Shown: piece by piece, positions 25,887-34,396 of the stretch
Layout: each line of letters starts with the position of its first letter
Position numbering within the stretch: position 1 is the stretch's first letter
Origin: Campylobacterota bacterium
GTDB taxonomy: Bacteria > Campylobacterota > Campylobacteria > Campylobacterales > Sulfurovaceae
Reading direction: 5' to 3'
Assembly: GCA_003252535.1 (NCBI GenBank)
Contig: QKDN01000031.1
Span: 1-64,000 of the forward strand
DNA length: 64,000 nt
Translations under genes and position numbers: made by a program
The notes under the pieces: generated by a model
Database searches by the model: none
Seen by the model: only the letters and a program-made list of their open reading frames with translations
What the model was told of the DNA's origin: nothing

Positions 25887-27107
25887 CTAAAACTTAAAGA
25901 TACTCAGTTCACTTTTATGGGTATCTTTTTTATTCTCAGGCAGGTCAAAATTCATTTTGACCGGGCGAGAATTCTTATTCGATACTTCAGCAATATCTAT
26001 ATTCCCAAAATTCACCGGATCATCCATAATATCGAGATATATCGGTTCGTTCTTCTTTTTGCTGTCTGAGCCTTTTTTGGCATCGATCTCGGCAAGCTTC
26101 TGGCGTTTGAGCACTTCACGTCTCTCTTTCGAAGTGAGCTTGACACCCTTCCTGTAGTTTTTGATATTTTTTCTGTGCTCTTTGAGCGTTACGGCAAAAT
26201 CGTGGTGGCCACGGCGATTCTTCATAAAGTAAAGGTAGTCGCTTTCCCTCGGGAAGGTAGCGGCATAGAGCGAATCGATCGTGACGGCGCACAACGGGTA
26301 TGGAGGGAGTCCGCGATACTTGTAGGTGTTGAATCTGCTTGTATCACTCCTGATCCTCTCCGGTGTGATGACCTGGTGGGAGTATTTGCCGTAGTTGAGT
26401 GTACCGTCCATCTGGAGCTTCATCCCCCTTTTGAGACGGTTATGGATGACAGAGGCTATCGTACCCATCTCTTCAGGTTTGTAGGTCTCTTTGTGGATGA
26501 TCGATGCGGTGATGATCGCTTCGTGGAGCTGTTTTCTGGTATAGGCGCTGCCAAACTGCTCTTTGGCAAAGAAATCGAGTTGCTTGCGGCTTTTCATGAG
26601 AAGGTACCTGATCAGTTCATACTCTCCTGCATTTTGCGCTACGGTATATCTGCCTGCGAGGATCTCACCTTCCAGGAACCTGGAATATTTCCTATAATAC
26701 TGCTGAAACTTCTCTTTGTCCAGTTTCATATCGTTCGCAAGTTTTTCAAAAAGCTCATCATTGTTATCGCCGCCATAGACGACGATGTTCATTGTCTTTG
26801 AGCGGTGGGCATTGAAGTCAAGGAAAAAATCAAGCCTTTCATGTTTTTTGGCATCGAGATCATACCATCCGCCCGGGGGAGGGGCGATAAAATAGAGCAG
26901 GGCTCTGTCTGCCAGGTTGAGTTTGATGTTCGAGCTTTTCAAACTCTTCATGAAGCTTTTGGGATCACCGCCGCTCGAGGCGATATAGATAGTGTTCTGA
27001 TCGTGTTCCAGTGGCAGATCATTATAGTAATCGAGCAGCGTATATCCCATAAAGATTACAAGTAAAAAGGTGACGGTACTACAGTATAGGCTGTTTTTTG
27101 ATTGCAT
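25887..27107 (-). CDS. mltG: Endolytic murein transglycosylase MltG
   Basis: A 406-residue membrane-anchored lytic transglycosylase that cuts nascent glycan strands. One N-terminal membrane helix (10-26), a LysM-like region, then the YceG catalytic domain: EGEILAGRYTV, ASIIHKET, VIHNRLKRGMKLQMDGTLNYG, RFNTYKYRGLPPYPLC. The active-site motif of E. coli is ASIIEKET; here the first Glu is His while the second is kept. A Lys-rich C-terminal extension of about 85 residues follows the domain and is unusual. Convergent with pit. Confidence 0.88.
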   Translation of the reverse strand: MQSKNSLYCSTVTFLLVIFMGYTLLDYYNDLPLEHDQNTIYIASSGGDPKSFMKSLKSSNIKLNLADRALLYFIAPPPGGWYDLDAKKHERLDFFLDFNAHRSKTMNIVVYGGDNNDELFEKLANDMKLDKEKFQQYYRKYSRFLEGEILAGRYTVAQNAGEYELIRYLLMKSRKQLDFFAKEQFGSAYTRKQLHEAIITASIIHKETYKPEEMGTIASVIHNRLKRGMKLQMDGTLNYGKYSHQVITPERIRSDTSRFNTYKYRGLPPYPLCAVTIDSLYAATFPRESDYLYFMKNRRGHHDFAVTLKEHRKNIKNYRKGVKLTSKERREVLKRQKLAEIDAKKGSDSKKKNEPIYLDIMDDPVNFGNIDIAEVSNKNSRPVKMNFDLPENKKDTHKSELSIFKF

Positions 27108-27483
27108 TTGGCTCTCATTATATCATTATTTTGTCAATTTTGATTATTTTATTTCAAAAAGTGTCACATAGTTACTTTTGGGAAAACTTTCTGAAATTCC
27201 GGCAATGAAAAATGTCCGCTACCTTTTTGGTATAAGATACTTTTGCATGACGATTTCTGTTATATAACACATATCGAAGCAAGAAATATACAGTATCGTT
27301 TTGTAACATTTTTGAATTGGTGTGATATTGCGTACTGATTGGATTTTGTTTCTTATCTTATGGTTTCTATTATTTTTATTGAAAAAATAATACTATTTTC
27401 CTATTGGAGACTCTTTTTGATCACTAAAGTGTGTAGTAATGAAACAAATAAATAATATAACTTTTTGGAAATAAGTGTTTTTA
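27108..27483. other. Gene-free A/T-rich intergenic region
   Basis: No ORF with a ribosome site, no RNA gene and no clear palindrome was found here. It separates the divergent mltG and icd genes and is unusually long and A/T-rich for this window, so it may hold distal regulatory sites for icd. Confidence 0.5.
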
Positions 27484-27512
27484 TTTACAAGTGAGAGCAC
27501 AGGTGATAGAAT
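27484..27512 (+). promoter_or_regulatory. Predicted sigma-70 promoter of icd
   Basis: TTTACA (27484-27489), 17-bp spacer, extended -10 TGATAGAAT (-10 hexamer 27507-27512). It is 35 bp before the ATG, leaving a short leader with TAAGGA as ribosome site. Confidence 0.6.
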
Positions 27513-27547
27513 GCTAGATACATAACAACTTTTCTAAGGAATAATCC

Positions 27548-29722
27548 ATGGCAAAAATCATTTGGTCAAAAATTGATGAAGCTCCGGCTTTGGCAACATA
27601 TTCATTTTTCCCGATCGCAGCAAAATTCTGTGCTGCCGGCGGTGTAGAGCTTGAGCAAAGCGACATTTCACTCGCAGGTCGTGTACTCGCTGCTATGGGT
27701 CTTGCTGAGGATGAACTTTCAAAACTTGGCGAGCTTTGTGTCAAGCCTGAAGGTAACATCATCAAGCTTCCGAACATCTCTGCTTCAGTAGGTCAGCTCA
27801 AAGACTGTATCGCTGAACTTCAGGGACAGGGTTACGATATCCCTAACTACCCTGAGAATCCTCAGACAGATGCTGAAAAAGAGCTTCAGGCTAAATACTC
27901 TACCTGCCTCGGTTCAGCGGTCAACCCTGTTCTTAGAGAAGGTAACTCAGACAGACGTGCTGCAAAAGCGGTCAAGAACTTCGCACAGAAGAACCCGCAC
28001 AAGCTCAGAGCATACTCTGAGAACTCAAAAGCAGCTGTAATGCACATGGGCGGCAAAGGTGACTTCTACGGCAACGAGCAGTCTGTCACTATGGACAAAG
28101 CGCAAAAAGTAACGATCGCACTGAACGGTAAAGAGCTCAAGACGATCGATGCGATGGAAGGTGAAGTACTCGACGGTACATTCATGTCTGTCAAAGCACT
28201 TCGTGAGTTCTACAAAGCTTCGATCGAAGAGGCAAAAGCTAAAGATGTAATCTGGTCGCTTCACCTCAAAGCAACGATGATGAAGATATCTGACCCTATC
28301 ATGTTCGGTCACGCGTTCGAGATCTTCTTCGAAGGTGTATTCGCTAAATACGCTGATCTTTTCAAAGAGCTCGGTGTCAACCCGAACCTCGGTATGTCAG
28401 ACCTCGAGAAAAAGATCAAAGGTCATGCTCAGGAAGCTGAGATCAAAGCAGCGTTCCAGGCAGTCGTCGATGCAGACGCTCCGAAGATCGCAATGGTAGA
28501 CTCTGACAAAGGTCAGACAAACTTCAACGCTTCGAACGACGTTATCATCGATGCTTCTATGCCGGTCGTAGTAAGAGAGGGCGGTAAGCAGTGGGACAGA
28601 ACAGGTGCAGCGCTTGAGACACTTGCTGTTATTCCTGACTCAACTTATGGTCAGTTCCACGCTGAAATGGTTGCTGACTGTGTCAAGAACGGCCAGTACG
28701 ATGTAACAACAATGGGTACGATGCAGAATATCGGTCTTATGGCTCAAAAGGCAGAAGAGTACGGCTCACACCCGACTACGTTCGAACTCAAAGAAGCAGG
28801 CAAAGTAACAGTGACTGCTGAAGACGGTACTGAGCTTATGAGCTTTGACTGTGAAGCGGGCGATATCTGGAGAATGAGTAGAGCCAAAGATATCCCGATC
28901 AAAGACTGGATCAGACTAGCATTCGAGCGTGGTCAGATCGAGCAGATCCCTGTTGTCTTCTGGTTGGATGAGAACAGAGCTCACGATGCGCAAATGATCG
29001 CAAAAGTGAAGAAGTATATGCCTGAGTTCAATACTGAAGGTCTCGAGATCCACTTCCTTGACATCGCTGCTGCGACAAGATTCACGAACGAGAGAATCAG
29101 AAGAGGTGAGAACACGATCGCCGTCACAGGTAACGTCCTCAGAGACCACCTCACTGATATGTACCCGATCCTTGAGCTCGGTACTTCAGCGAAAATGCTC
29201 TCTATTGTTCCTCTTCTTGCTGGCGGAGGTCTTTTCGAGACAGGTGCGGGCGGTTCGGCTCCTAAGCATGTAGACCAGTTCCTTGAAGAGGGTCACCTCA
29301 GATGGGATTCACTCGGTGAGTTCCTTGCACTTGCAGAGTCACTCAGAATGATCGAGCAGAAACACCCGAATGCGAACCTCGCTGCTGTAACGGCTGCACT
29401 TGATGTCGCGAACCAGGGTTACCTTGACAACAACAAAGCGCCGGGTAGAAAAGCTGGAGAGCCTGACAACAAAGCGTCTCACTTCTATGTAGCGCAGTAC
29501 TGGGCAAAAGCATTGGCTGAGTCTGACAATGCAGAGCTTGCAGCTAAATTCGCTCCTGTCGCTGAAGCGCTCGTAGCAAACGAAGCGAAGATCATGGAAG
29601 AGCTTATGGCTGTAGAAGGTAAAGCTCAGGATATCGGTGGTTACTTCCATCCGAACGATGAGTTGGCAGAAAAGGCAATGAGACCGTCTGCTACGCTCAA
29701 TGCAATCATCGATAACATATAA
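27548..29722 (+). CDS. icd: Monomeric NADP-dependent isocitrate dehydrogenase
   Basis: A 724-residue enzyme interconverting isocitrate and 2-oxoglutarate plus CO2 with NADP(H). The length and motifs (MAKIIWSKIDEAP, NPVLREGNSDRRA, MDKAQKVTIA, GTSAKMLSIVPLLAGGG) identify the monomeric ~80 kDa IDH type, unrelated in length to the common ~45 kDa homodimer. Campylobacterota use this form; in autotrophic members it can run in the carboxylating direction of the reductive TCA cycle. Very strong codon bias towards a highly expressed gene (CTC/CTT, AGA, GGT). A hairpin follows, then the malate dehydrogenase pair. Confidence 0.96.
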   Translation: MAKIIWSKIDEAPALATYSFFPIAAKFCAAGGVELEQSDISLAGRVLAAMGLAEDELSKLGELCVKPEGNIIKLPNISASVGQLKDCIAELQGQGYDIPNYPENPQTDAEKELQAKYSTCLGSAVNPVLREGNSDRRAAKAVKNFAQKNPHKLRAYSENSKAAVMHMGGKGDFYGNEQSVTMDKAQKVTIALNGKELKTIDAMEGEVLDGTFMSVKALREFYKASIEEAKAKDVIWSLHLKATMMKISDPIMFGHAFEIFFEGVFAKYADLFKELGVNPNLGMSDLEKKIKGHAQEAEIKAAFQAVVDADAPKIAMVDSDKGQTNFNASNDVIIDASMPVVVREGGKQWDRTGAALETLAVIPDSTYGQFHAEMVADCVKNGQYDVTTMGTMQNIGLMAQKAEEYGSHPTTFELKEAGKVTVTAEDGTELMSFDCEAGDIWRMSRAKDIPIKDWIRLAFERGQIEQIPVVFWLDENRAHDAQMIAKVKKYMPEFNTEGLEIHFLDIAAATRFTNERIRRGENTIAVTGNVLRDHLTDMYPILELGTSAKMLSIVPLLAGGGLFETGAGGSAPKHVDQFLEEGHLRWDSLGEFLALAESLRMIEQKHPNANLAAVTAALDVANQGYLDNNKAPGRKAGEPDNKASHFYVAQYWAKALAESDNAELAAKFAPVAEALVANEAKIMEELMAVEGKAQDIGGYFHPNDELAEKAMRPSATLNAIIDNI

Positions 29723-29736
29723 GTAACACTTGAGAC

Positions 29737-29758
29737 GACCGCATCACCTGATGCGGTC
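29737..29758 (+). terminator. Hairpin terminator after icd
   Basis: GACCGCATC - ACCT - GATGCGGTC, a perfect 9-bp stem, begins 15 bp after the icd stop. It is followed by A/T-rich sequence (ATAATAATAATATT) but no pure T-run. Confidence 0.6.
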
Positions 29759-29787
29759 ATAATAATAATATTCTTACATTTTTGGTA

Positions 29788-29793
29788 TATAAT
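29788..29793 (+). promoter_or_regulatory. Putative -10 box for the mdh pair
   Basis: TATAAT at 29788-29793 in a T-rich context, downstream of the icd hairpin. The first mdh ATG is about 150 bp further on, so a long leader is implied; nothing recognisable was found in that leader. Confidence 0.4.
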
Positions 29794-29944
29794 ATGCCGC
29801 TCAGAGTTTTCTGAACACATAGGGGAGTCGACTTTTCAAAGCAGTACAAAATATTATTGATCACCTTATGGACGCTGTGTCCAAGTGATGAATTGTGTTT
29901 TGTTGAAGCGTCACCCTATGAATCTCAATTTAACAAGGATTCTA

Positions 29945-30910
29945 ATGCAGACAAAAGGGAAAAAGGTCACTGTCATCGGCACGGGCAATATCGGTTCAAC
30001 AGTAGCGTTCATCCTGGCGATGAACGGTGCATGCCACAACGTCGTTTTTCGTGGGCGCAATGTCAATATCGCCAAAGGGAAAGCTCTTGATATGTCCCAG
30101 GCGGCCAACGCAGCCAGACAGCACACCATCGTCAAGGCAGCCGATGGTCCGGAAGATATCGCAGGGAGCGATATCGTCGTCATTACTGCCGGAGCCCCGA
30201 GAACTCCGGGTATGAGCCGTGACGATCTATTGATAAAAAACACCAATATCGTCAGACACTATGCAAGAGAGATCAAGGAGTACGCACCCGATGCGATCGT
30301 CATCGTCATCTCCAACCCGCTTGACATCATGACCTATGTCGTCCTCGATGAGACAGGCTTCCCAAGAGAGAGAGTGCTCGGTATGGCGGGTATCCTCGAC
30401 AGTGCGAGAATGGCACACTTTATCTTTGAAAAACTCCAGTATGGCGCTGGTCAGATCAGGGCTACGGTCATGGGTGGACACGGCGATACGATGGTACCGC
30501 TTCCCAAGTTCACTACCGTTGCGGGTGTCCCCATCCAGGACCTCCTCACACAGGAGGAGATCAACGAAGTGATCGAAAAGACCAAGAACGGCGGTGCTGA
30601 GATCGTCAACCTCCTCGGTGACGGTTCTGCATACTATGCTCCGGCGAAATCCGCTGCGATCATGGTAGAATCGATCCTCAGGGATACCAACCAGATCCAT
30701 TCCTGTGCAGTGAAGCTCGAAGGTGAGTATGGATACAGCGATCTCGTGGCCGGTGTACCCGTCATGATCGGCGCGAACGGTGCCGAGAAGATCATCGAGA
30801 TGACTCTCAACGAAGATCAGGCTTCACGATTCGATAAATCGGTCCAGTCGGTCAAAGCTATGCTCGATACGCTCCTTGCGATCGAAGCAAGTGAGGCAGA
30901 GCAGCTGTAA
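29945..30910 (+). CDS. mdh: Malate dehydrogenase, first tandem copy
   Basis: A 321-residue NAD-dependent LDH/MDH-family enzyme. The Rossmann motif is GTGNIGSTVA. The specificity loop GAPRTPGMSRDDLL carries Arg (malate/oxaloacetate) where lactate dehydrogenases have Gln. Catalytic Asp-Arg are in LDSARM, and His is in GGHGDTMVP. Oxaloacetate reduction to malate feeds the TCA cycle in either direction. The start at 29945 has AAGGA; an upstream in-frame ATG at 29885 is weaker. Its stop overlaps the next ATG by one base (TAATG). Confidence 0.93.
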   Translation: MQTKGKKVTVIGTGNIGSTVAFILAMNGACHNVVFRGRNVNIAKGKALDMSQAANAARQHTIVKAADGPEDIAGSDIVVITAGAPRTPGMSRDDLLIKNTNIVRHYAREIKEYAPDAIVIVISNPLDIMTYVVLDETGFPRERVLGMAGILDSARMAHFIFEKLQYGAGQIRATVMGGHGDTMVPLPKFTTVAGVPIQDLLTQEEINEVIEKTKNGGAEIVNLLGDGSAYYAPAKSAAIMVESILRDTNQIHSCAVKLEGEYGYSDLVAGVPVMIGANGAEKIIEMTLNEDQASRFDKSVQSVKAMLDTLLAIEASEAEQL

Positions 30911-31854
30911 TGGTAGGAAGAAGAGTAGGAATAGTTGGAGCCGGACTGGTAGGTGCTACGGCAGCATATTCACTGGCGATGCTCGGTACGTGTCATGAGG
31001 TGATCCTGTACGATATCGTTCCCGAAGTCGCGTTCGGCAAGGCGATCGATATCGGACAGTCGGCGAGTTATTCGAAAAAAGGTACGATCATCTCCGCCGT
31101 GGAAGAACCGAGCGGTCTGAAAGACTGCGACATCGTCGTCATCACTGCCGGGGTCCCCAGGAAGGGGGATATGACACGTGAAGACCTTTTGCTGATCAAT
31201 GCCAAGATCATGAAAGACGTTGTCGGCAATATCAAAGTGCACTCTCCCAACGCCGTCATCATCTGTGTATCCAACCCGCTTGATGTCATGACGTATGTCA
31301 TCCACAGGATGACAGGATGGGAAAAGAACAGGATTCTGGGGATGGCAGGGACGCTTGACAGTGCCAGAATGGCCTACCAGATACAGAAGAAGATCGGGTT
31401 CGGCTCCAGCCAGATCAAATCGATGGTTATCGGAGATCACGGTCAGAACATGATCCCGCTCCCGGAGCTCTCATCTGTGGGCGGTGTCCCTCTCTCCCAG
31501 CTGGTCTCTGCTGATGCGATGGAGGAGATCACCAGAAAAACCAAGGAAGGTGGTGCCGAGATCGTCAAGTATCTGGGGACTTCCGCCTATTATGCACCCG
31601 GCCGTTCGATAGCTGTCATGGTCGAGGCGATCCTGGATGACAGTCGTATCGTGATGCCTTCATCTGTTCTTCTCGAGGGTGAATACGGCTACAGTGATGT
31701 GACGGCAGGCGTTCCTGTCGTACTGGGAGCAAAAGGGGTCGAAAAGATCATCGAACTCGATTTCGACGCTGCAAGAAAAGCGGACTTCGAGAAGTCCGTC
31801 GCTTCGATCCGCGACGGGATCAGGATACTCGAAGAGAATAACTTCTTCGCCTAG
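30910..31854 (+). CDS. Malate dehydrogenase paralogue, second tandem copy
   Basis: A 314-residue second LDH/MDH-family protein. Rossmann motif GAGLVGATAA; Arg in the specificity loop (GVPRKGDMTREDLL) again points to malate. LDSARM keeps the Asp-Arg pair and His is present, but the active-site strand reads GDHGQNMIP instead of GGHGDTMVP. The copies are too different for a recent duplication. The second may prefer another cofactor or 2-oxoacid, or form a hetero-oligomer with the first. It is translated from an ATG overlapping the first copy's stop. Confidence 0.88.
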   Translation: MVGRRVGIVGAGLVGATAAYSLAMLGTCHEVILYDIVPEVAFGKAIDIGQSASYSKKGTIISAVEEPSGLKDCDIVVITAGVPRKGDMTREDLLLINAKIMKDVVGNIKVHSPNAVIICVSNPLDVMTYVIHRMTGWEKNRILGMAGTLDSARMAYQIQKKIGFGSSQIKSMVIGDHGQNMIPLPELSSVGGVPLSQLVSADAMEEITRKTKEGGAEIVKYLGTSAYYAPGRSIAVMVEAILDDSRIVMPSSVLLEGEYGYSDVTAGVPVVLGAKGVEKIIELDFDAARKADFEKSVASIRDGIRILEENNFFA

Positions 31855-31857
31855 AGC

Positions 31858-32283
31858 CTAGGCGCTCGCCTTGGTGTGGCTGGTATCGATACACACTTTG
31901 CAGAGACCGTAAAGGTTGATCTGCGAACTTGCAAATCTGAAATCTTTCCTCTCTTTAAGCAGTTTAAGATCATCACTGTCGATCATTTCATCGTTGACAC
32001 TGCCGCATGACTGGCAGATGAGATGGATATGCTCGGCTTTTTTGAGCTCATACTGTGGCTTGGAACCCATAATGGCTACTTCTACAATGACCCCTTTTTC
32101 GACCATCGTGATGATATTCTTGTAGACAGTGGCGAGGGAGAGGGTGGCATGGCTGCGGATTATGGTCTGGTAGAGCTGTTCGATCCCGATATGTCCATAC
32201 TGATCAATGATTTCAAGGATAGCCGTTCTTTGTAAAGTTGCTTTGAGGTCGGCTTTTTTTAATATATCGACATAATTTTTCAT
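31858..32283 (-). CDS. Fur-family regulator, probably PerR-like
   Basis: A 141-residue metalloregulator. The N-terminal winged helix (LKATLQRTAILEIIDQYGHI ... SLATVYKNI) binds DNA; the C-terminal domain has EHIHLICQSCG and GLCKVCID, the two CxxC pairs of the structural zinc site. Position directly downstream of ahpC and the large operator-like palindrome between them suggest peroxide control (PerR) rather than iron control. The start at 32283 has GAGG 6 bases upstream; an in-frame ATG 12 bp earlier lies closer to the palindrome. Its stop is 3 bp from that of the converging mdh paralogue. Confidence 0.85.
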   Translation of the reverse strand: MKNYVDILKKADLKATLQRTAILEIIDQYGHIGIEQLYQTIIRSHATLSLATVYKNIITMVEKGVIVEVAIMGSKPQYELKKAEHIHLICQSCGSVNDEMIDSDDLKLLKERKDFRFASSQINLYGLCKVCIDTSHTKASA

Positions 32284-32304
32284 AGTAAGCCTCATAGTAT
32301 AAAA

Positions 32305-32351
32305 ATGGAATAAACGAAATCTATACTGAATATAGATTTGAGTTATTCCAT
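32305..32351. promoter_or_regulatory. Large palindrome between ahpC and perR-like gene
   Basis: A 47-bp dyad: ATGGAATAA-3-AAATCTATA-5-TATAGATTT-3-TTATTCCAT. All 18 paired positions match on each side of a 3-nt internal mismatch. It may be a tandem operator for the Fur-family protein or a processed hairpin between the two cistrons. A second hairpin, TTCTCCC/GGGAGAA, lies at 32351-32374 near the ahpC stop. Confidence 0.6.
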
Positions 32352-32385
32352 TCTCCCCCTGGAGGTAGGGAGAACAGAAAGTATC

Positions 32386-32985
32386 TTAGAGCTCTTCAGC
32401 GTGTTTTGCAAGGTACTCTGCAACACCTTCAGTGCTTGCTTTCATACCTTCGTCACCTTTTTGCCATCCTGCAGGACATACTTCGCCGTGCTCGTTTGTG
32501 AAGAGCATTGTGTCTACCATTCTGATCATCTCGTCGATGTTTCTGCCGAGCGGAAGGTCATTGATGACTGCGTGTCTTACTGTTCCGTCAGCATCGAGAA
32601 GGAATGAACCTCTGAGGGCTACAGACTCGCCGAAAAGTACATCGAAGTCTCTTGAGATCTGCTTGTTAAGGTCTGCTACGAGCGGGTATTTGATCCTGCC
32701 GATACCACCTTGCTCTACTGGAGTCTCTCTCCATGCGAAGTGTGAGAACTGAGAGTCGACAGACACGCCGATGACGTTTACGCCTCTTGAAGTGAAGTCT
32801 TCGATTCTGTGTGAGAACGCGATGATCTCAGAAGGACATACGAATGTGAAGTCAAGTGGATAGAAGAATACGACTGCACCTTTTTCACCGATATTGTTGT
32901 AGAGGTTGAAGTCTTCAACGATAGAACCGTTGGCAAGAACGGCAGTAGCTGTAAAGTCAGGGGCTTTTTTAGTAACTAGCATCAT
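32386..32985 (-). CDS. ahpC: AhpC-type 2-Cys peroxiredoxin
   Basis: A 199-residue peroxiredoxin reducing H2O2 and organic peroxides. Peroxidatic Cys50 lies in FYPLDFTFVCPSE and the resolving Cys in GEVCPAGW. The C-terminal helix is the length of typical 2-Cys (Prx1/AhpC) enzymes. Codon use is that of a highly expressed gene. No AhpF is nearby; in Campylobacterota thioredoxin usually recycles AhpC. Its ribosome site lies in one arm of a perfect 9-bp inverted repeat. Confidence 0.94.
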   Translation of the reverse strand: MMLVTKKAPDFTATAVLANGSIVEDFNLYNNIGEKGAVVFFYPLDFTFVCPSEIIAFSHRIEDFTSRGVNVIGVSVDSQFSHFAWRETPVEQGGIGRIKYPLVADLNKQISRDFDVLFGESVALRGSFLLDADGTVRHAVINDLPLGRNIDEMIRMVDTMLFTNEHGEVCPAGWQKGDEGMKASTEGVAEYLAKHAEEL

Positions 32986-32986
32986 G

Positions 32987-33019
32987 TTTCCTTGTGGATA
33001 ATTTTTATTAACAAGGAAA
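32987..33019 (-). promoter_or_regulatory. Hairpin masking the ahpC ribosome binding site
   Basis: On the minus strand mRNA, TTTCCTTGT and ACAAGGAAA pair perfectly over 9 bp with a 15-nt loop. The 3' arm contains the AAGGAAA ribosome site, which ends 2 bases before the ATG. Confidence 0.6.
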
Positions 33020-33047
33020 TAATATCGTACTTTTCTTTAATCGGAGA

Positions 33048-33845
33048 TTAATTATCCGATTTAGCGATCTCTTTTTGTATCGCTTCGAGGAATACGGCTC
33101 TGTAGCCTCTCTCCGGGAGATTTTCGCCCATGGTATCGAGATAGGAGTAGTAGTCCTCGAGGGTGATCTGCCCTTTGAGGAGTTCGTACTTGAGGTAGAG
33201 CCAGTAGGTGTTGAGGACATCGGACTGGCAGTATTCGTTGATCTTCTCCTGCTCGCCGCGGTAGTAGAGCTCCGTCACCTGGTCGCCTCTGACATCGTAC
33301 TTGCCGGGGATGCCGCTCATGGTGCAGAGGGTGTCGAGCCTGAGGTTGCGCACCGCGCCGAAGCTGCCGAGCGAGTCGAGGAGGTCGGTATGGAAATGCT
33401 CGGCGTATCGCTGGCGGTAGTTCTCCCATTTGGATTTGTTGAGGCTGGGGTCGTTCTGGTCGAAGTAGGCGGCAAAGGAGATATTGTACTTCATCGCCCT
33501 GATGAGGAGCATTGGCATATCGAAGCCCCTGCCGTTGAACGAGACGAGCCGGGGGTTCTTCCGCTCGACGAACTCGAAGAAGTGGCGGATGATATCCTCC
33601 TCTTCATTGCTGCCGTTGCCGAAATCCCCCACCTTGATGAATCTCCCGTACTCATCGGCGATCACCGCGGAGAGCGCCACGAGCCTGTGGTAGGGGAGGG
33701 GAAGGAAGGTGGTGCCGTTCTCCGCCTGATAGTGTTCCAGTGCCTTGAGCGTAGCCTCATGGTCATCCAGCCCCTCCATCCCCTCGAAGGTCTGACGGAT
33801 CAGCTCGATATCGGGGATGGTCTCACAGTCGAATACGCAGATCAT
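33048..33845 (-). CDS. PolB-like predicted 3'-5' exonuclease
   Basis: A 265-residue DEDDy exonuclease of the family related to the proofreading domain of B-family DNA polymerases. Exo I is FDCETIPD (residues 4-11), Exo II is VSFNGRGFDMPML, and Exo III is EYCQSDVLNTY with the Tyr and Asp. It has no polymerase domain. Role in DNA processing is inferred from the family. It is a single gene, upstream of ahpC on the same strand with about 60 bp between. Confidence 0.88.
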   Translation of the reverse strand: MICVFDCETIPDIELIRQTFEGMEGLDDHEATLKALEHYQAENGTTFLPLPYHRLVALSAVIADEYGRFIKVGDFGNGSNEEEDIIRHFFEFVERKNPRLVSFNGRGFDMPMLLIRAMKYNISFAAYFDQNDPSLNKSKWENYRQRYAEHFHTDLLDSLGSFGAVRNLRLDTLCTMSGIPGKYDVRGDQVTELYYRGEQEKINEYCQSDVLNTYWLYLKYELLKGQITLEDYYSYLDTMGENLPERGYRAVFLEAIQKEIAKSDN

Positions 33846-33965
33846 GGGGTGCCTTTTTGGGTGGATTATAGCATAGTTTGTAGCATCTTTAAAAATTCTG
33901 TGGGTTTAAGGTAATAGTGTCAGGAATTGGAATAATATAGTGACTGTTATTATTAAAGTGTTCCC

Positions 33966-33992
33966 TTGTTCCAAACTCCCGATATGGAACAA
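33966..33992. repeat. Short hairpin upstream of membrane protein gene
   Basis: TTGTTCC (33966-33972) and GGAACAA (33986-33992) form a 7-bp stem 25 bp before the ATG at 34018. It may be a regulatory leader hairpin or one of the genome's short palindromes. Confidence 0.4.
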
Positions 33993-34017
33993 GATGAAAT
34001 AACGATAGGAAAACAAA

Positions 34018-34365
34018 ATGGATGAGAATATATCAAAAGAATTGCCGGGTGTTGAAACGCTTGTACAATCTATAGCTGACCTGCCAGACCATAATTTCAC
34101 TGCAATCGTTATCGGGGTTTTACTGTGGTTAGTAGGCGGCAATATTGTCGGTTACTTAAGTTTGAAGCGAAGAGGTATACCTTTCTGGCAGGTCATGGTC
34201 CCTGATCTGAACGCTTTTAAAGCAGTATTTGGTATGAATATCATTGAATGGTTGATCATAATAGCTTTAGCCGTAATATCTCTTTCATTGATATATTGGG
34301 GTTGTACGGGTGATCTTCCTCCCCTTTTAGTTGAAAACTCAATCAGAGGACTGCAATACAAGTAG
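34018..34365 (+). CDS. Small membrane protein, unknown
   Basis: A 115-residue protein with two membrane helices (about 28-48 and 77-98) joined by a charged loop containing KRRGIPFWQVMVPDLNAF. An AGGAAAACAAA ribosome site precedes the ATG. A/T-richer than the flanking housekeeping genes. It may be co-transcribed with the next gene, which starts 31 bp later. No family recognised. Confidence 0.55.
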   Translation: MDENISKELPGVETLVQSIADLPDHNFTAIVIGVLLWLVGGNIVGYLSLKRRGIPFWQVMVPDLNAFKAVFGMNIIEWLIIIALAVISLSLIYWGCTGDLPPLLVENSIRGLQYK

Positions 34366-34396
34366 TGTCAGTTGAATCTTAAAATATGGAGTGGTT

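Noticed and set aside
30910-31854. Second dehydrogenase as a lactate dehydrogenase
   Set aside because: The specificity loop has Arg, not Gln, at the substrate-selecting position.
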